From Gordionus sp. m RMFG-2023 (lineage: Eukaryota; Nematomorpha; Gordioida; Chordodea; Parachordodidae): DNA of 64,000 bases. Both the position numbers and the translations under genes were made by a program. Below, piece after piece: positions 11,542 through 23,344 of this stretch. The stretch spans positions 29,963,752 through 30,027,751 of the forward strand of contig NC_088779.1 of the NCBI RefSeq assembly GCF_954871325.1. Reading direction: 5' to 3'. Position 1 is the first letter of the stretch. Each line of letters starts with the position of its first letter. The notes under the pieces are model-generated. The model worked only from the letters and a program-made list of their open reading frames with translations, did not search any database and was not told where the DNA came from.

Positions 11542-11820
11542 CTTTCAGATTTTCGCTTTATTCCAATAGTTATTTCTACCAATATGACCCTAAGTCCCAT
11601 AGACTCTTATTCTTTAAAGATTTTAGATAAAAAAATTTTCTCAAATAGATGATCATGGATTCTTTTTTAGAATGTATCAATCAACAAAAATCGCGTGTTC
11701 CAAGGACCCTATATTAGTTTTCCCCAAACTTAATGAGAGCCTCTTTTTACCCCCCCCCCCACCTCTTATATGTTTTTTTCAAATATAGTTTTTCTATTGG
11801 CCTTGTTAATTGTTTACATG

Positions 11821-11995
11821 TTTTTCTTTTTACATGTTAAACGGCTAGCTCAATATTTTTGCCAAAAAATATTATGAGTGTCTCGAGAATTTGTTAATAG
11901 ATATCCAAATCTTAGGCCATCTACGAGTAAAGTCTCCAGGCTTGCTTAATACTTTTGGATAATATATTGGAATAGCTGTTAAACAACACTATCCA
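11821..11995. mobile_element. Fold-back MITE copy, GTTAAACGGCTA family
   Basis: Contains GTTAAACGGCTAGCTCAATATTTTTG, a middle with TCTTAGGCCATCTACGAG, and an inverse end AGCTGTTAAACAACACT. It shares order and wording with 16034-16235 and 39040-39263. Confidence 0.65.
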
Positions 11996-12399
11996 TCTTA
12001 TCAGTAAAACATTTTTAGCGACGCCGAATAAGTGTACAACTCGTGTACCGGAAGGAATGGTGCGTTGTATTTTATAAATGATTGATGGCAAAATCTTTAA
12101 ACTGTGGATTTGTTTTATATATAAATTCATCAGTGTACCACAGGCTCAACAAAAAAGTGACGCTTCTTTTTTACATTTGTTTACAGAAACATAAATATAT
12201 AGAGAGAAATGGGAAGATTGATTGACAGTTCCTTATTACTCAACTCATTCTCTCTCTCTTATTATCTAGATCTTGATTCCAACTTTAATATATTATATAT
12301 AGAATTATACATTCTATTTTTATTTTATGATAAAATTATTAGTTTTACAAAATTCGATATTATGTCAAAAAAAAGTGTTAATGGATACAAAAGGTAATA

Positions 12400-14215
12400 A
12401 TTGAATACCTAATACCAACCGCATTTAAATCTTAAGTATTGGTGGGACATAGAGTAGCGATCATATACGTATTTATAATTCTAAGGTTCATTATCGTAGA
12501 GATAGGAAATCGTGATAGGCATATATAAAAATTTTCTTTACCCTAAAACATAATTTTTATCTTTTATTTTATCATTATCACTGGCTGAAATTTTCTATAA
12601 AGTATTCAATATTATACATTATAATGACAATTGTTTGTTACTGTCTTGGATATTTTGTTTTGAATATAAAAACCTCTTTCGAACTATCTTCTTATCACAC
12701 GTATAAGTCTATCATTAATTAGTCATTGAGCTATTAGATTTGAATTTCTCAAAACAAAACAAAAATATTAATAAAAAATGGAATTGTTTGCAAAAATTAC
12801 TCGGATTATTTAATTTATAATTTAAATCAAATAAATAATTTTAATAAAATTAATTTACCCCTAAAAATAAATTATTTATTTTATATTTCTAAATTTTTAT
12901 TTAAAAAAAATATAAGAGAAATTAACCATCAATTTCTAATAAACAAGTATTTAAAAAAATATATCCAAAAAATTTACCGGAAAAAATAAAATCTATAATA
13001 TAATTGAGAAATTTACAAAGTATCATACATTCCTTAGGTAAAAAAACATGTTATTTTTATTTTTTAAAAATTATTTCATGATATATAACATAAATAATTA
13101 ATACAATTCACATTTACCAGAGATTATAATTAAGTATAATTAAACAAAACAATTTGTGACATAAGCCAATAATTGAGAAATCACAGGGATGCAAAAAATA
13201 TGCTTCAAAAAATAGTCTTTAAAGAAATATTGTATACGTCTAAAAATAATTCATATAATTTGATTATGAGGATAATTTTTGTAATGAGTAAAAAAAAGAT
13301 TATTTTTTTGAATACATTTATAAAATTTAAAACATGATTATTTATAAATATATAATACTACGAACGCAAATAAACGATAATTATATATATATAATAAAAA
13401 CCGCCATAAACGCGCCCCGCCTTTCAGTTAAGGATCCTCGAAACAAATACATCTACAATACTTCCGCCATTTAAAAAATTTGTTTGTTACATTTCCGGTC
13501 CGTTTGAGGAAGGTCACAAGTATTTATAAAATAATGAATTGTTTTAAGTATAAATAATAAGCCTTTCAGGCGCTAATTAGCGGATATAAAAAAATGAATG
13601 TCATCAAGGACCAATACAGACCACTCACTACACATTAGTGAAAAAAAAAGAGTTTTCAAAAAAATGTAGTGGATTGCATTTCAGATCAAGTTCAGAAAAA
13701 TCATATGGAATAAAAATCTGTCAAAAATAGTAGACCGGATCGATATGACCGACAAAATAACGGGATTCCATTTTGTTTCTAAATTCGATCTAAATGCTGC
13801 CTAACACCACAGCTGTGTGAATCGGTCCAAATTTTTTCTTTAAATAATATTTAGATATTTAAAATTATAATAATACTATATTTGTTTTAAAATAAATGAC
13901 AATAAAAAATAGACAATTCATAATAAAAAAAATAATATTTAGCAAAAGTTTAAAAAAATATAATAAAATAAATATCTCAAATAAATTCTTGTTTATGTCA
14001 TATATTTATATTAGATTGACGAGATATATAATTAATTAATCAAATATTATGACTATAAGATAATGTTATTCTCTCATTTTTTTTAAATATAAAAGTATAA
14101 TTTTCCAAGTGTGAAAGAAAGAAAAAATTTAGTTGTTCGCCTTATTTAAGATAAATTATAAAATAATACAATTGTTATTATGATTTTAAAATTTTATTAT
14201 TTCTGTTTTGAAATT
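12400..14215. other. AT-rich stretch without a gene
   Basis: Very AT-rich sequence downstream of the SLC18B1-like gene. I see no convincing exon. A slightly more GC-rich patch at about 13400-13510 has no assignable role. Confidence 0.4.
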
Positions 14216-17200
14216 TTAAACTGTTTTTTTGCCAATTTGATAGGCCGTAATTACTGCGCAAACGGTCATAACGGCGAAATTTAAACCGGATATGATTTGG
14301 TAGGACAATTTGTAGCATTTAAAAATATTCGTCGAAGCGACTTTATAGGTAATCTGATCTAGTCGCAATTCGGGGGTAGGATCGACGTCGATATTCGCTA
14401 AACGGGTGATCTCCCCACCGATTAAGGGGCCCAGGAAGGCTCCCAAAGCAAAGCCGAACGTGAAAAGGCTCGATACCAGATTGTAACCCTTCAAAATGGT
14501 ACTGTTGCTGCTTTGATCGGTTGCCCTTGTTACAGCCCGATTAGTAAGGGCGTCATCTTGAATCAATGATGCCTTCTTATCATCATCATCGGCCTCTTGT
14601 TCTCCGCCATCTCCTTCCGGTAGTCGATTCGTAAAATCCGTACCCTTATAATCGTCGGCTATACGGCTAGCGGAAAGCCAATCGTAACGCCTTTTAACCG
14701 GTGATCTGACTCGATGGAGTAAATCGGAAAACGTCATGACAATCAGGGCCCCGACGCTGGCACCCAGCACTGTTTGCGTCACGATAAGAGGCCATATGAG
14801 AGTCCACAGGGAGATTGACCAGGAGGCTGTACCGTTCTTTTTTAAAAAACAGGGGGTCTTAGGTGATAACGAGGTGTTAAGCGGAAATAAAAATTTGAGG
14901 GAGAAGGGATGGATAGGAGAGGAAGTGACTAGCAATGCCAAACTGGAGATTATGCAAATGCCTAAAAGTGAGAATCTGTATATTATTATTTTTTTTTAAA
15001 AAAATTGGATTATTAAGCAAATAGCATGTGCCATCTTTTAGACCTTATAATACGATGTCCGCTAGTTTTACCATTTGGAGTCGGGATTCTATCGCTAAAT
15101 TTCTGGAAGCCTAAAACGTATTTATCGACAAGGGCCCCCATCACGAGACTTGAGAAGGTGAAGGACCCGGAAAGGGCAAAAAATATTCCGGCTACGATCA
15201 TGTTAATATTTATCCCCCCTTGATCATTTTGTGTCAAATAGGCCTTGATCAGGCTCCTAACGTGCAGCTCCAAGCTAGAATCCACGAAACTCAAATTAAT
15301 GGCGCCCAACACGAGAAACAGTACGTTCAAAACGACGTTTGTTTGGCGGAGATCGGAAAATTGACTCCGAGACAAATCGAAATTCGTAGAGTTTTTGGCG
15401 ATTATCAATGAGTTGGGTCTGAGGGTCTTCATATTTGAACGGGTGGTCGAATCGTCTTCTCTTTGAGCGCTCTCTTCCGCCTCTATCAACGAACAGTGTT
15501 CCTCGTCTAGGCCGAGACATTCATCGCTAGCGATAACATCCGACGTAGATTCCGTATTTTGAGTTGTAGAACGGGGCAAGGATGCACCTTTTTTTTTATG
15601 GTTTATAACACGAATTAAGTTTTATTAATTAAAAAAATAAATTGTTATGATTGACGCGAGTAAAGGTTCGAACCCAAATTAGGCTTCATTAGGGAGCGGA
15701 ATATTTGATAACGGAAACTTAATCGAGACCGATTTTCTTTTTTTAAATTGGTCCGAACCCGCCCCGGTTCGAAAATACATGGGATTTGACGGGTGGTCCA
15801 CAAAAATGAATATTTAAAAGCGAATAATTTTAAAAATATCCCAACCCCAATTCGGATTCGTAAGTGAGCAAGGAAGGGAATTAAGATTTAAACACAGATG
15901 AGTTCTTAAATAATTTATGGACATTCGAATTGAATCGTTAGTTATGGAGGATATTACAGAAACACAAAGATCAGCTATAAGATCGTTCAATTATTCCGAC
16001 TCATGGAAGTTGTACATATAGTTTTACCTAGTATTGTTAAACAGCTCGACTTGAGCCGATGTTCAAAAACGGCGAACTCAATATTTTAGTCAGAAAAATA
16101 TTGCGTATTCCTCAAGATTTTTCTAATAGATGCCCAAATCTTAATCTCATCTATGAGCAAAATTTTCAGATTTTTGTATTATTTTTGTGGATAAAATATT
16201 GAGTTAGTCATTTTTAATAAACTCGAATCGAGTAATTTAAAAAACATCATTTGTTCCTAAAGGAAGCAGGTAAGGATACTACATTATGTAATTTATCAAG
16301 AAATCTTATATTAACAAAGAGGTTTTTGAGAAAATTTAACTTAGTTTGGAGGTAATGTGATTAGTATTTATCATATTATTAATAAGAACATTCTAAAATT
16401 CAATATAAATTATTATGACATCTTAAAAACAATAACTATTTTAAAAATTTATACTGATTATAATGTTAGTTCATCATGGTATATTAATAAAAAAGACCAT
16501 CAAAATGTCCCCCTCTCCCTAGCTTAGAATTATTTCATTAGATAATTTTCCCAATATATGTAAATTACGAGGTAAAAAATATCATGATTCTATTACCAGC
16601 ATTTACATCTGTTATAGTAGGTATGCTAAATATAGCTATTATTGATAATATTATGCAAACTACACCTAAAACCAGGAAAGGACAAGAATATCCACCAGCC
16701 TATTAAAAATATATAGTTTATTAAATTAAAGGTAGACAACAGTAAATAAGAATGCTCCAATAGGGGGTCCTAGAGCAAAGCCCAGTCCAACAGATGTTTG
16801 AAATATACCCTATAATGAATATTTTAATTAAAGTAATTTTAAATTAAACTTACAAATGCAGTTGCAACTTTAAAAGGATAAAGAAAAGTGGTGATTATAT
16901 ACGATGTTGTTGTGAAAGCAGAATTTCCTATACCTTGCATCAATCTTAAAAGTATGGTAAATGTTATGAAATAAACTGGAGATTTTGTCTTAGAGATCAT
17001 TGATGAAAACCCAAAGGAAAGGGTTGAAACTGCATTTAACATAATCCCTATAAGGTATAAACGTTTAATTCCTACTTTATCCATCTAATTAATTATAAAA
17101 ATAATAACTTGTTTATGTTTATAATGTTATTACATAAATTGCAAATAGGGGTGTAGCAATCAATTGAATTCCTGGGAAAATTGCAAATATTGAACTAGAC

Positions 17201-17367
17201 CAGAATTGATCAACATTTCTCTTAGCTGCCTAAATATAATTGAGATCGTAAAACATTTTTCGTACTTCATAGGGAAAAAATGGGGCAATAATTGAAAAAC
17301 ATGTCGATGCAAAAAACCCAATTAAACAAAGCACAATCATCGCCCAAGTTATTGAATTTTGAATCAT
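14216..17367 (-). CDS. SLC18B1-like major facilitator transporter, complete, seven exons
   Basis: A twelve-helix MFS transporter of the SLC18 (vesicular amine) group, most like SLC18B1, which handles polyamines in vertebrates. Exons on the minus strand: 17367-17266, 17229-17134, 17084-16854, 16809-16738, 16699-16597, 15587-15044 and 14975-14216. They sum to 1908 nt (635 residues) with every splice phase matching. The start is MIQNSITWAMIVLCLIGFF (helix 1). Helices 2-6 include FWSSSIFAIFPGIQL, RLMQGIGNSAFTTTSY, QTSVGLGFALGPPIGAF and GGYSCPFLVLGVV; the VGLGFALGPPIG motif matches the family. Helices 7-12 follow in the last two exons (INLSFVDSSLELHV, FSSLVMGALVDKY, SSLFTFGFALGAFLGPLIGG). Compared with ~456 residues in human SLC18B1 it carries two extra polar segments: an acidic stretch opening exon 6 and a loop EGDGGEQEADDDDKK before helix 11. 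Introns 1-4 are only 36-49 nt. Intron 5 (1009 nt) holds a MITE. Exons 6-7 are clearly more GC-rich than exons 1-5. Substrate is not determinable. Confidence 0.88.
16034..16235. mobile_element. Fold-back MITE copy inside SLC18B1-like intron 5
   Basis: Opens GTTAAACAGCTCGACTTGAG, then GGCGAACTCAATATTTTAG, a middle TCTCATCTATGAGCAAAATT, and closes AAAATATTGAGTTAGTCATT. This is the family order. It accounts for much of the only large intron in the gene. Confidence 0.7.
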
Positions 17368-17604
17368 ATTTTTTAAGCTATTTTAAAATAAGTTACCAAT
17401 TAGGCGAAACATATGCATATGATTGAGTGCATAAAAACATGTAATGTGGAATTAAATGCGAAATCTGGAAATAACAATTATATAACTATAAATCATATAA
17501 AAGTATAGTATTTACTATTATTATTATTATTATATGTGATAGATTTTAATATATATTATTTTTATTCATTTAGTAAGAAAAATGCTGAATTATTATTATT
17601 TAGA

Positions 17605-17950
17605 TACTAGTAAATAGACGGTTAAAAATGACGGGTAATGAGAATTTTCTCTTTACTTTTGTGTTAATTGCAACCTGTTAGTTATAAACTATATCTTTTT
17701 TTATTTTTTTAACCCCCCCTTTAGGCCAGATACAACTCATTTAAACGTAGAGTATATACTATGTTTTGAGTTAAAATATATTTATTAGCGTTTATTGAAA
17801 CCCATATCAATATTATGTGTCTAAATATTACAGATCACCTTTGCCTAATATTTAATATCAAAAAAATACCCAAGCAAGGTGCAATGCCAAAATAATTTTG
17901 AAAAAATTTTCCCAAGAGAGGCCCAAAACCATAATAGTTTTGGTAATTGT
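17605..17950. repeat. Dispersed repeat shared with 7812-8075
   Basis: A diverged partner of the copy at 7812-8075 (shared AAAATGACGGG(G/T)AATGA and CCCAAG(C/T)(A/C)AGGTGCAA words). It lies just upstream of the SLC18B1-like start. Element ends are not resolved. Confidence 0.45.
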
Positions 17951-18085
17951 AAACTGGATAAAATGTAAAAAAAATCATAGTGAATATAAAAATACAATCA
18001 GAATAAGACCACCTTAAAAAAAATTCTCTTACTTAGGCGGCGATCTTTCTACATTACTAATTCTAAAATTAATAAATACACTTCC

Positions 18086-18301
18086 CTAACCAATTGCAAA
18101 CTCATACCAATCGTATCCGACACAACCGGTTTTTTTGGCAATCATGCCAAAACCTTCTTCAAATCCCTTGGTAAAAAAATCTGCGCCACTGGTGACCCAT
18201 AGGAAGACTTCTATCTCAGACAGCGCATATCTATTGATATATGCAGATCTAACTGCATTGTCATCCACGGCTCTCTTTCTTGACCTCCTCCAACCCAACA
18301 T
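18086..18301 (-). CDS. Unidentified 71-residue open frame
   Basis: Begins MLGWRRSRKRAVDDNAVRSA and contains LSEIEVFLWVTSGADFFTKG and VGYDWYEFAIG. It is more GC-rich than its flanks and the composition looks coding-like, but the opposite strand is open too (18135-18359), so strand and reality are uncertain. No family is recognised. It may be an exon or an old element fragment. Confidence 0.25.
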   Translation of the reverse strand: MLGWRRSRKRAVDDNAVRSAYINRYALSEIEVFLWVTSGADFFTKGFEEGFGMIAKKTGCVGYDWYEFAIG

Positions 18302-18838
18302 ACAATTTACTATACTAATTATTATTTATTTATTATACAGTTTTTTATATAGATTTTAATTTACAAATAGTTTACATGATATTTTTAATATATATTTTTA
18401 AATTACGTATATATGTTTTAGTTTTAGCGTTCAATGTATTATTTTAAAATTGATTTTTAAATAAATATATTCTTAATTTTAATGGTACTCATCCCTTCAT
18501 ATATTTTTAAACAAAATAACATAAATTATCAATTATGTAAAATTATGAATGAATGAGTTATTTTTTAGAATTTAAATTAAAAATTCTCTCATTTGCAAAG
18601 AAGTCATTATTATTGTTTATTATTTGGCGATATAAGTTTCCTATTAGAATTACTAACACTTTTAAATTAGATTGATAAAGATAGCATAAAATTATACGTA
18701 AATAAGTTTCATTTCAAAAAATAATTACTGATATTTAGCAATAACATCCTATTTATAATAGGCCAATCACAACATTATATTTAGCCCTATTTCATAAAAG
18801 AAATTATTGATAATAAAGTTTTCTATAAATATATAAAA

Positions 18839-20834
18839 TGTTACGAGATTATTTTATTTAATTTAGAACATCATAGTCACGAATTTAAATTTATTTAATT
18901 TATTTTAAAATTTTACCAAAAAATCAGGCTTATATAACAATTTTCATATTAATATATAAAAAAAATCAATCTACACAATTTATATATAAAAAAAATCAAT
19001 TTATATAAACATTAAAAAAAACAATTTAAAGGTAAGTAATCGGTCATATCAACATTCCACCCTTTAAAATCAGGTTTTTGTTGCATGTGCATCTCATCGT
19101 GCAGTCTGTCATAGTCTTGGAAAATGATATTTATTTTGGTTGTTCATATGATTGTTCAAGTCGTTCATAAGTCATTGTAGTCGTTGGCTTGATTCTATCA
19201 CGTTGGTTTGTTAATATCGTTCTGAGTACGCTGACTCTAGTTATCATTGTCAATTTTACAAAATTGTTATTATCACCAATTGTAAAATTATCATTATTAA
19301 ATAGGATTTCGGAATATATGAATAATTAGAGAATCGATCAAATTTGGATGTTAGAATAATAAATGGATGATAAATCAACAAAGTTGTAAGATTATATTTT
19401 CAGCGTTTTTTTATTTTTTATATATATTTTTTTAATAAAAGATGATATGTACGTCTGTACATCCATCTCTCTCTTCAGAAATTTAAACTTTATGCCCTTA
19501 TTTTTTAATTTAAAAAGTATTTTGAAATAATAATTATTGAATGATTGTTTTTAGTAAAAAATAATTTTTTGAGCCTTAAATTTTTTGGAAAAATATCTCT
19601 TCATCACATCCTTGAGTATTATTCTAGAATGAAGACGTTTAGTTTTTATATGACTTCTCTTAGTGATACTTTTAATTGTCTTCAAATTTATAAGTTTCAA
19701 TTTTTTTTTATCGCATTTAGTAAGAGTTTTTTTAATTTTATTATTTTCTTTATTTGTTTCATTGTTTTTTTTAATGTTTATTTCCTTTTTTTCTATAATT
19801 TCGAATATTTCAAATTTTATTATATAATTTATCACTTTTAGTTTATAAGAATCTCTTTCATTCTGAATATTTGGTTTTAATTCAATATTTTTCAATTTTT
19901 TGTTACTAAGAGATTTATTTTTATCAGAACGATTTTCTTTTATTTCTGTAGGACATAAACATTTTAATTAATGTACACAATACTTCATCATAACTTGAAT
20001 TAAACTCTCTTGGAAACACAGCTTTCATGACTAAATATAATTCATCTGGTAAATTACCTATTAAGCTTAGAGTATTCTTACTATCATGAAATTTTAAATA
20101 ATCTTCTAATTTGTCAATGGACTTTGTTTTATTATTATTGTCCCATATAGGTTTATTCATAATTTAGAGATTTATTAAAAAAAATTACTCTTCACTTTTT
20201 CAAATAATCATTTCTTACGTTTTTTTAGAATGATATAAATATAACATTCCAGAACTTTTTTATCTAGTTGTCTATGTTCCAGTAGCTAAAATCATATTGT
20301 CAGTGGATTTAGAATATTTTGTAAGTCATTATAGCCCAATTATTTAGTTCCCCTAATTTGATATTTACCTCATCTGGTAGTCTTCTTGTAAAGGAACCTG
20401 CTTTTTCGATGTCCAAGATCTGAGTGTCCTTGAAGATGTCTTCGAATCTACTCAAAAAAGATCGCCATTGCCTGAGTATATTGGAAATTCAATATTTATA
20501 TTAACATTATTATTGGGAATCTGTTTAATATTTATTTATTTATTTACGATTTCCTCGAATAAGTAGCGGAACTGCCACCATATAGTTTTCTTAAAATAGA
20601 TAAATGTTACGAGTTTATTTTATTTAATTTAGATTGAATCAAAGTGACAAATTTAATTTAATTTATTTTATTTTGAAATTTTACATCTATCATCAAACTA
20701 AAAAATCAGGCTTATATAACAATTTTCATATTAATAATATAAAAACAATCTACACAATTTATATTAAAAAAAAATCAATTTATATAAACATAAAAAAACA
20801 ATTTAAAGGTTAGTATTAATCGGTCATATCAACA
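18839..20834 (-). mobile_element. Small LTR retrotransposon fossil (gypsy-like gag remnant)
   Basis: Two direct repeats, 18839-19054 and 20605-20834, share start (TGTTACGAG), middle (AAAAATCAGGCTTATATAAC) and end (CGGTCATATCAACA), with TG...CA termini as in LTRs. The interior of about 1.55 kb is far shorter than a full element. On the minus strand, near 19924-20160, it encodes a stretch with KLEDYLKFHDSKNTLSLIG and FNSSYDEVLCTLIKMF, resembling the capsid region of gypsy-type gag. No protease, polymerase or integrase region is seen. The LTRs differ by several indels, which suggests an old insertion. The element is broken, and no clear target duplication remains. Confidence 0.7.
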
Positions 20835-21313
20835 GGTAAGCACCCAATAAATTCACCCCCCCCCCCCTCCCTCATTGAAATATTGAAGTTTTTTTAGCGT
20901 TTTGAAAAATCAGTATCGCTCTATATATCTCAAACCAAATCACAGAATTCATATAAGCGAGGCAATTACTAGTCTTTTGCTTAATTTCACTAATTATGAT
21001 TTCACAGCCTTCTACTCACATACGATATATTGAAGAGAGAATCCGATCTATTCCGTTGAACAGAAAAGAATGATAAGCATAGGATGGAAAATCCTATGAG
21101 GTTTGGGAAATAGGGATTTTAGGATTTCTATCTGCAATATTTGTCGAGGATTTTATATAGATATATTTTTTTTTTATATTATGTGCTATACAAATAGGAC
21201 AATAAATATTTTTTTTTATAATTAAAATATATATACATTAAAATAAAGAGTTCACAAGTCATTTTCGAAACTATAATATAAGAAAGGTAAATTTGATAGA
21301 AAATAAAATAAAC

Positions 21314-23334
21314 GGTTCCACGTCAATTCGGCGCGGAAAATTCGGCGCACGACAATTCAGCGCAGAAAACTCGGCGCGGCGACAATTCGGCGCAACGTCA
21401 ACTCGGCGCGGCGACAAATCGGCGCAACGTCAATTCGGCGGACAATTCGGCGCGTATCTAATACAGTTGCCATTTATTATAAATTTATTAGTATAAAAAA
21501 AAAGGATGATTAAATAGAAATGATTTTGAATGTTGATCATATTAATTATTTCTTCATATTTTTTTTACAAAATCAATAAAAAAAAAAATTAACAACCAAT
21601 ATTTATACCGATTTCCTTGCTGGACCAATTTACCACATTATAAGGTAGGGGAGACTGGGGTTAGTCGAACCGATTTTTATAAAATTGGCTATAGCTCCTG
21701 GTTTTTTAGATAATATAAAAAAAATATGCTATTATTTATGCCAACTAATGACAAATATCAAGTTTGTGCATAGAACACAAAATATTTTATATTCTAAAAA
21801 TTATCAGCAAAAGAAACAAAATTGAAAAAATGGCCAACTATTTTTGAAGGCAATGATTTGATATATTTCTAAAAACTTCATGGAAATGATTAATAATTTG
21901 TATAAAAATAAATATTTTTTTAAAATAAAAATTTGATTTTCAATAATAATATCTAAAAGTTGATGAAAATAGGTGAACTAGATTTATTTAACTTCTTTTT
22001 ATTATTTAAAACCTCAAATTTTCTAGGGAATTTGAATTTAAAAAACATTTTAATTTAATTAAAGTAGTGCAGGGGTCAAAAATTGGTATTAATTTATGAA
22101 TCCGGGCCAAAATAAAAAAATATAATTTTATTTAAGAAATAAAATATTGATATTTTAAAAGATTTTTATATGACAGAAATTTTATTAAAATATATAATCA
22201 TTTATATGTAAATTAAATTTTATAGCAAAGTTTAAACACTCTATAATTTGGGAAAGTTTTATGAGTATTTATTATATCTAGAAATTTAGAGCTAGCAGGG
22301 CTTGCTAAACCATATATGTCAATTATGGCAGTTAATAAAAAAATTACAAAATCTTGAAAAGGCAATTTCATGGCTGTTTATGATTGGTATTTAGGATTTA
22401 TGCTAAGAAATCATAATATCTCCTTTATGTCCAAAATGTTTATTAAATTAACCTAAATTAAGTTTCAATTTTTATATATAATTTGCTTCAATTTATAAGT
22501 ATTATGATATTTTTAACAATAAAACAATAAAATTATTCTATACGTATCATTATTAATAAATAAAAATGCATTTCAATTTATTATGGCTAAAAAAACCAAT
22601 GATTTAGGAAGCCCCTTGAATTTGCCTCACCTCGCTATTGGGGCTTTTTGGATATTATTTTTACTTTTTCATAAAGTAAAAATTTTTATAAGGTACCTTT
22701 ATAGAGTATAGTTTTAGGAGGTATCTAATCATATATTATTTTTTATATTATCTAAAAAAATCAGGAGCTAAATTTTGTAAAAATCGGTCCGACTAACCCC
22801 AGTATCCCCTACCTTATAATGTGGTAAATTGGTCCAGTAAGGAAATCGGTATAAATATTGGTTGTTAATTTTTTTTTATTGATATTCCACATTTAGTGAA
22901 TAAAATTGAGATTTTTGTAAAAAAAAATACGAATAAATAATTAATATGACCAACATTCAAAATCATTTCTATTTAATCATCCTTTTTTTATACTAATAAA
23001 TTTATAATAAATTGCGACTGTATTAGATACGCGCCGAATTGACGCCGCGCCGAATTGACGTTGCGCCGAATTATCGCTGCGCCGAATTGACGTTGCGCCG
23101 AGTTGTCGCCGCGCTGAATTAACGTTGCGCCGAATTGACGTTGCGCCGAATTGACGTTGCGCCGAATTGACGTTGCGCCGAATTGACGTTGCGCCGAATT
23201 GACGTTGCGCCGAGTTGTCGCCGCGCTGAATTGACGTTGCGCCGAATTGTCGCTGCGCTGAATTGACGATGCGCCGAATTGTCGTGCGCCGAATTGTCGT
23301 GCGCCGAGTTTTCCGCGCCGAATTACGTGATACC
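21314..23334. mobile_element. Foldback element with inverted arrays of a 16-bp unit and a perfect 9-bp target duplication
   Basis: A 2.02-kb element whose arms, about 21314-21735 and 22725-23334, are inverted copies. The outer part of each arm is a tandem array of a 16-bp GC-rich unit (ACGTCAATTCGGCGCA-like): about eight units on the left and about eighteen on the right. Inside the arrays come matching arm segments (ACCGATTTCCTTGCTGGACC and TAGGGGAGACTGGGGTTAGT, inverted on the right). The flanks are perfect 9-bp duplications AAAATAAAC at 21305-21313 and 23335-23343. Foldback elements with internally repetitive arms and 9-bp duplications are known and are linked to Mutator-like transposases. 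The loop of about 1 kb has no transposase, so it is non-autonomous. Long open frames through the arrays (GATSIRRNVNSAQRQF-type) arise only because a 16-bp unit reads open in all frames. Confidence 0.92.
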
Positions 23335-23344
23335 AAAATAAACA

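Noticed and set aside
14736-15520. Plus-strand and alternate-frame open readings over the transporter
   Set aside because: They are shadows of SLC18B1-like exons 6-7, which have matching domains and splice phases.
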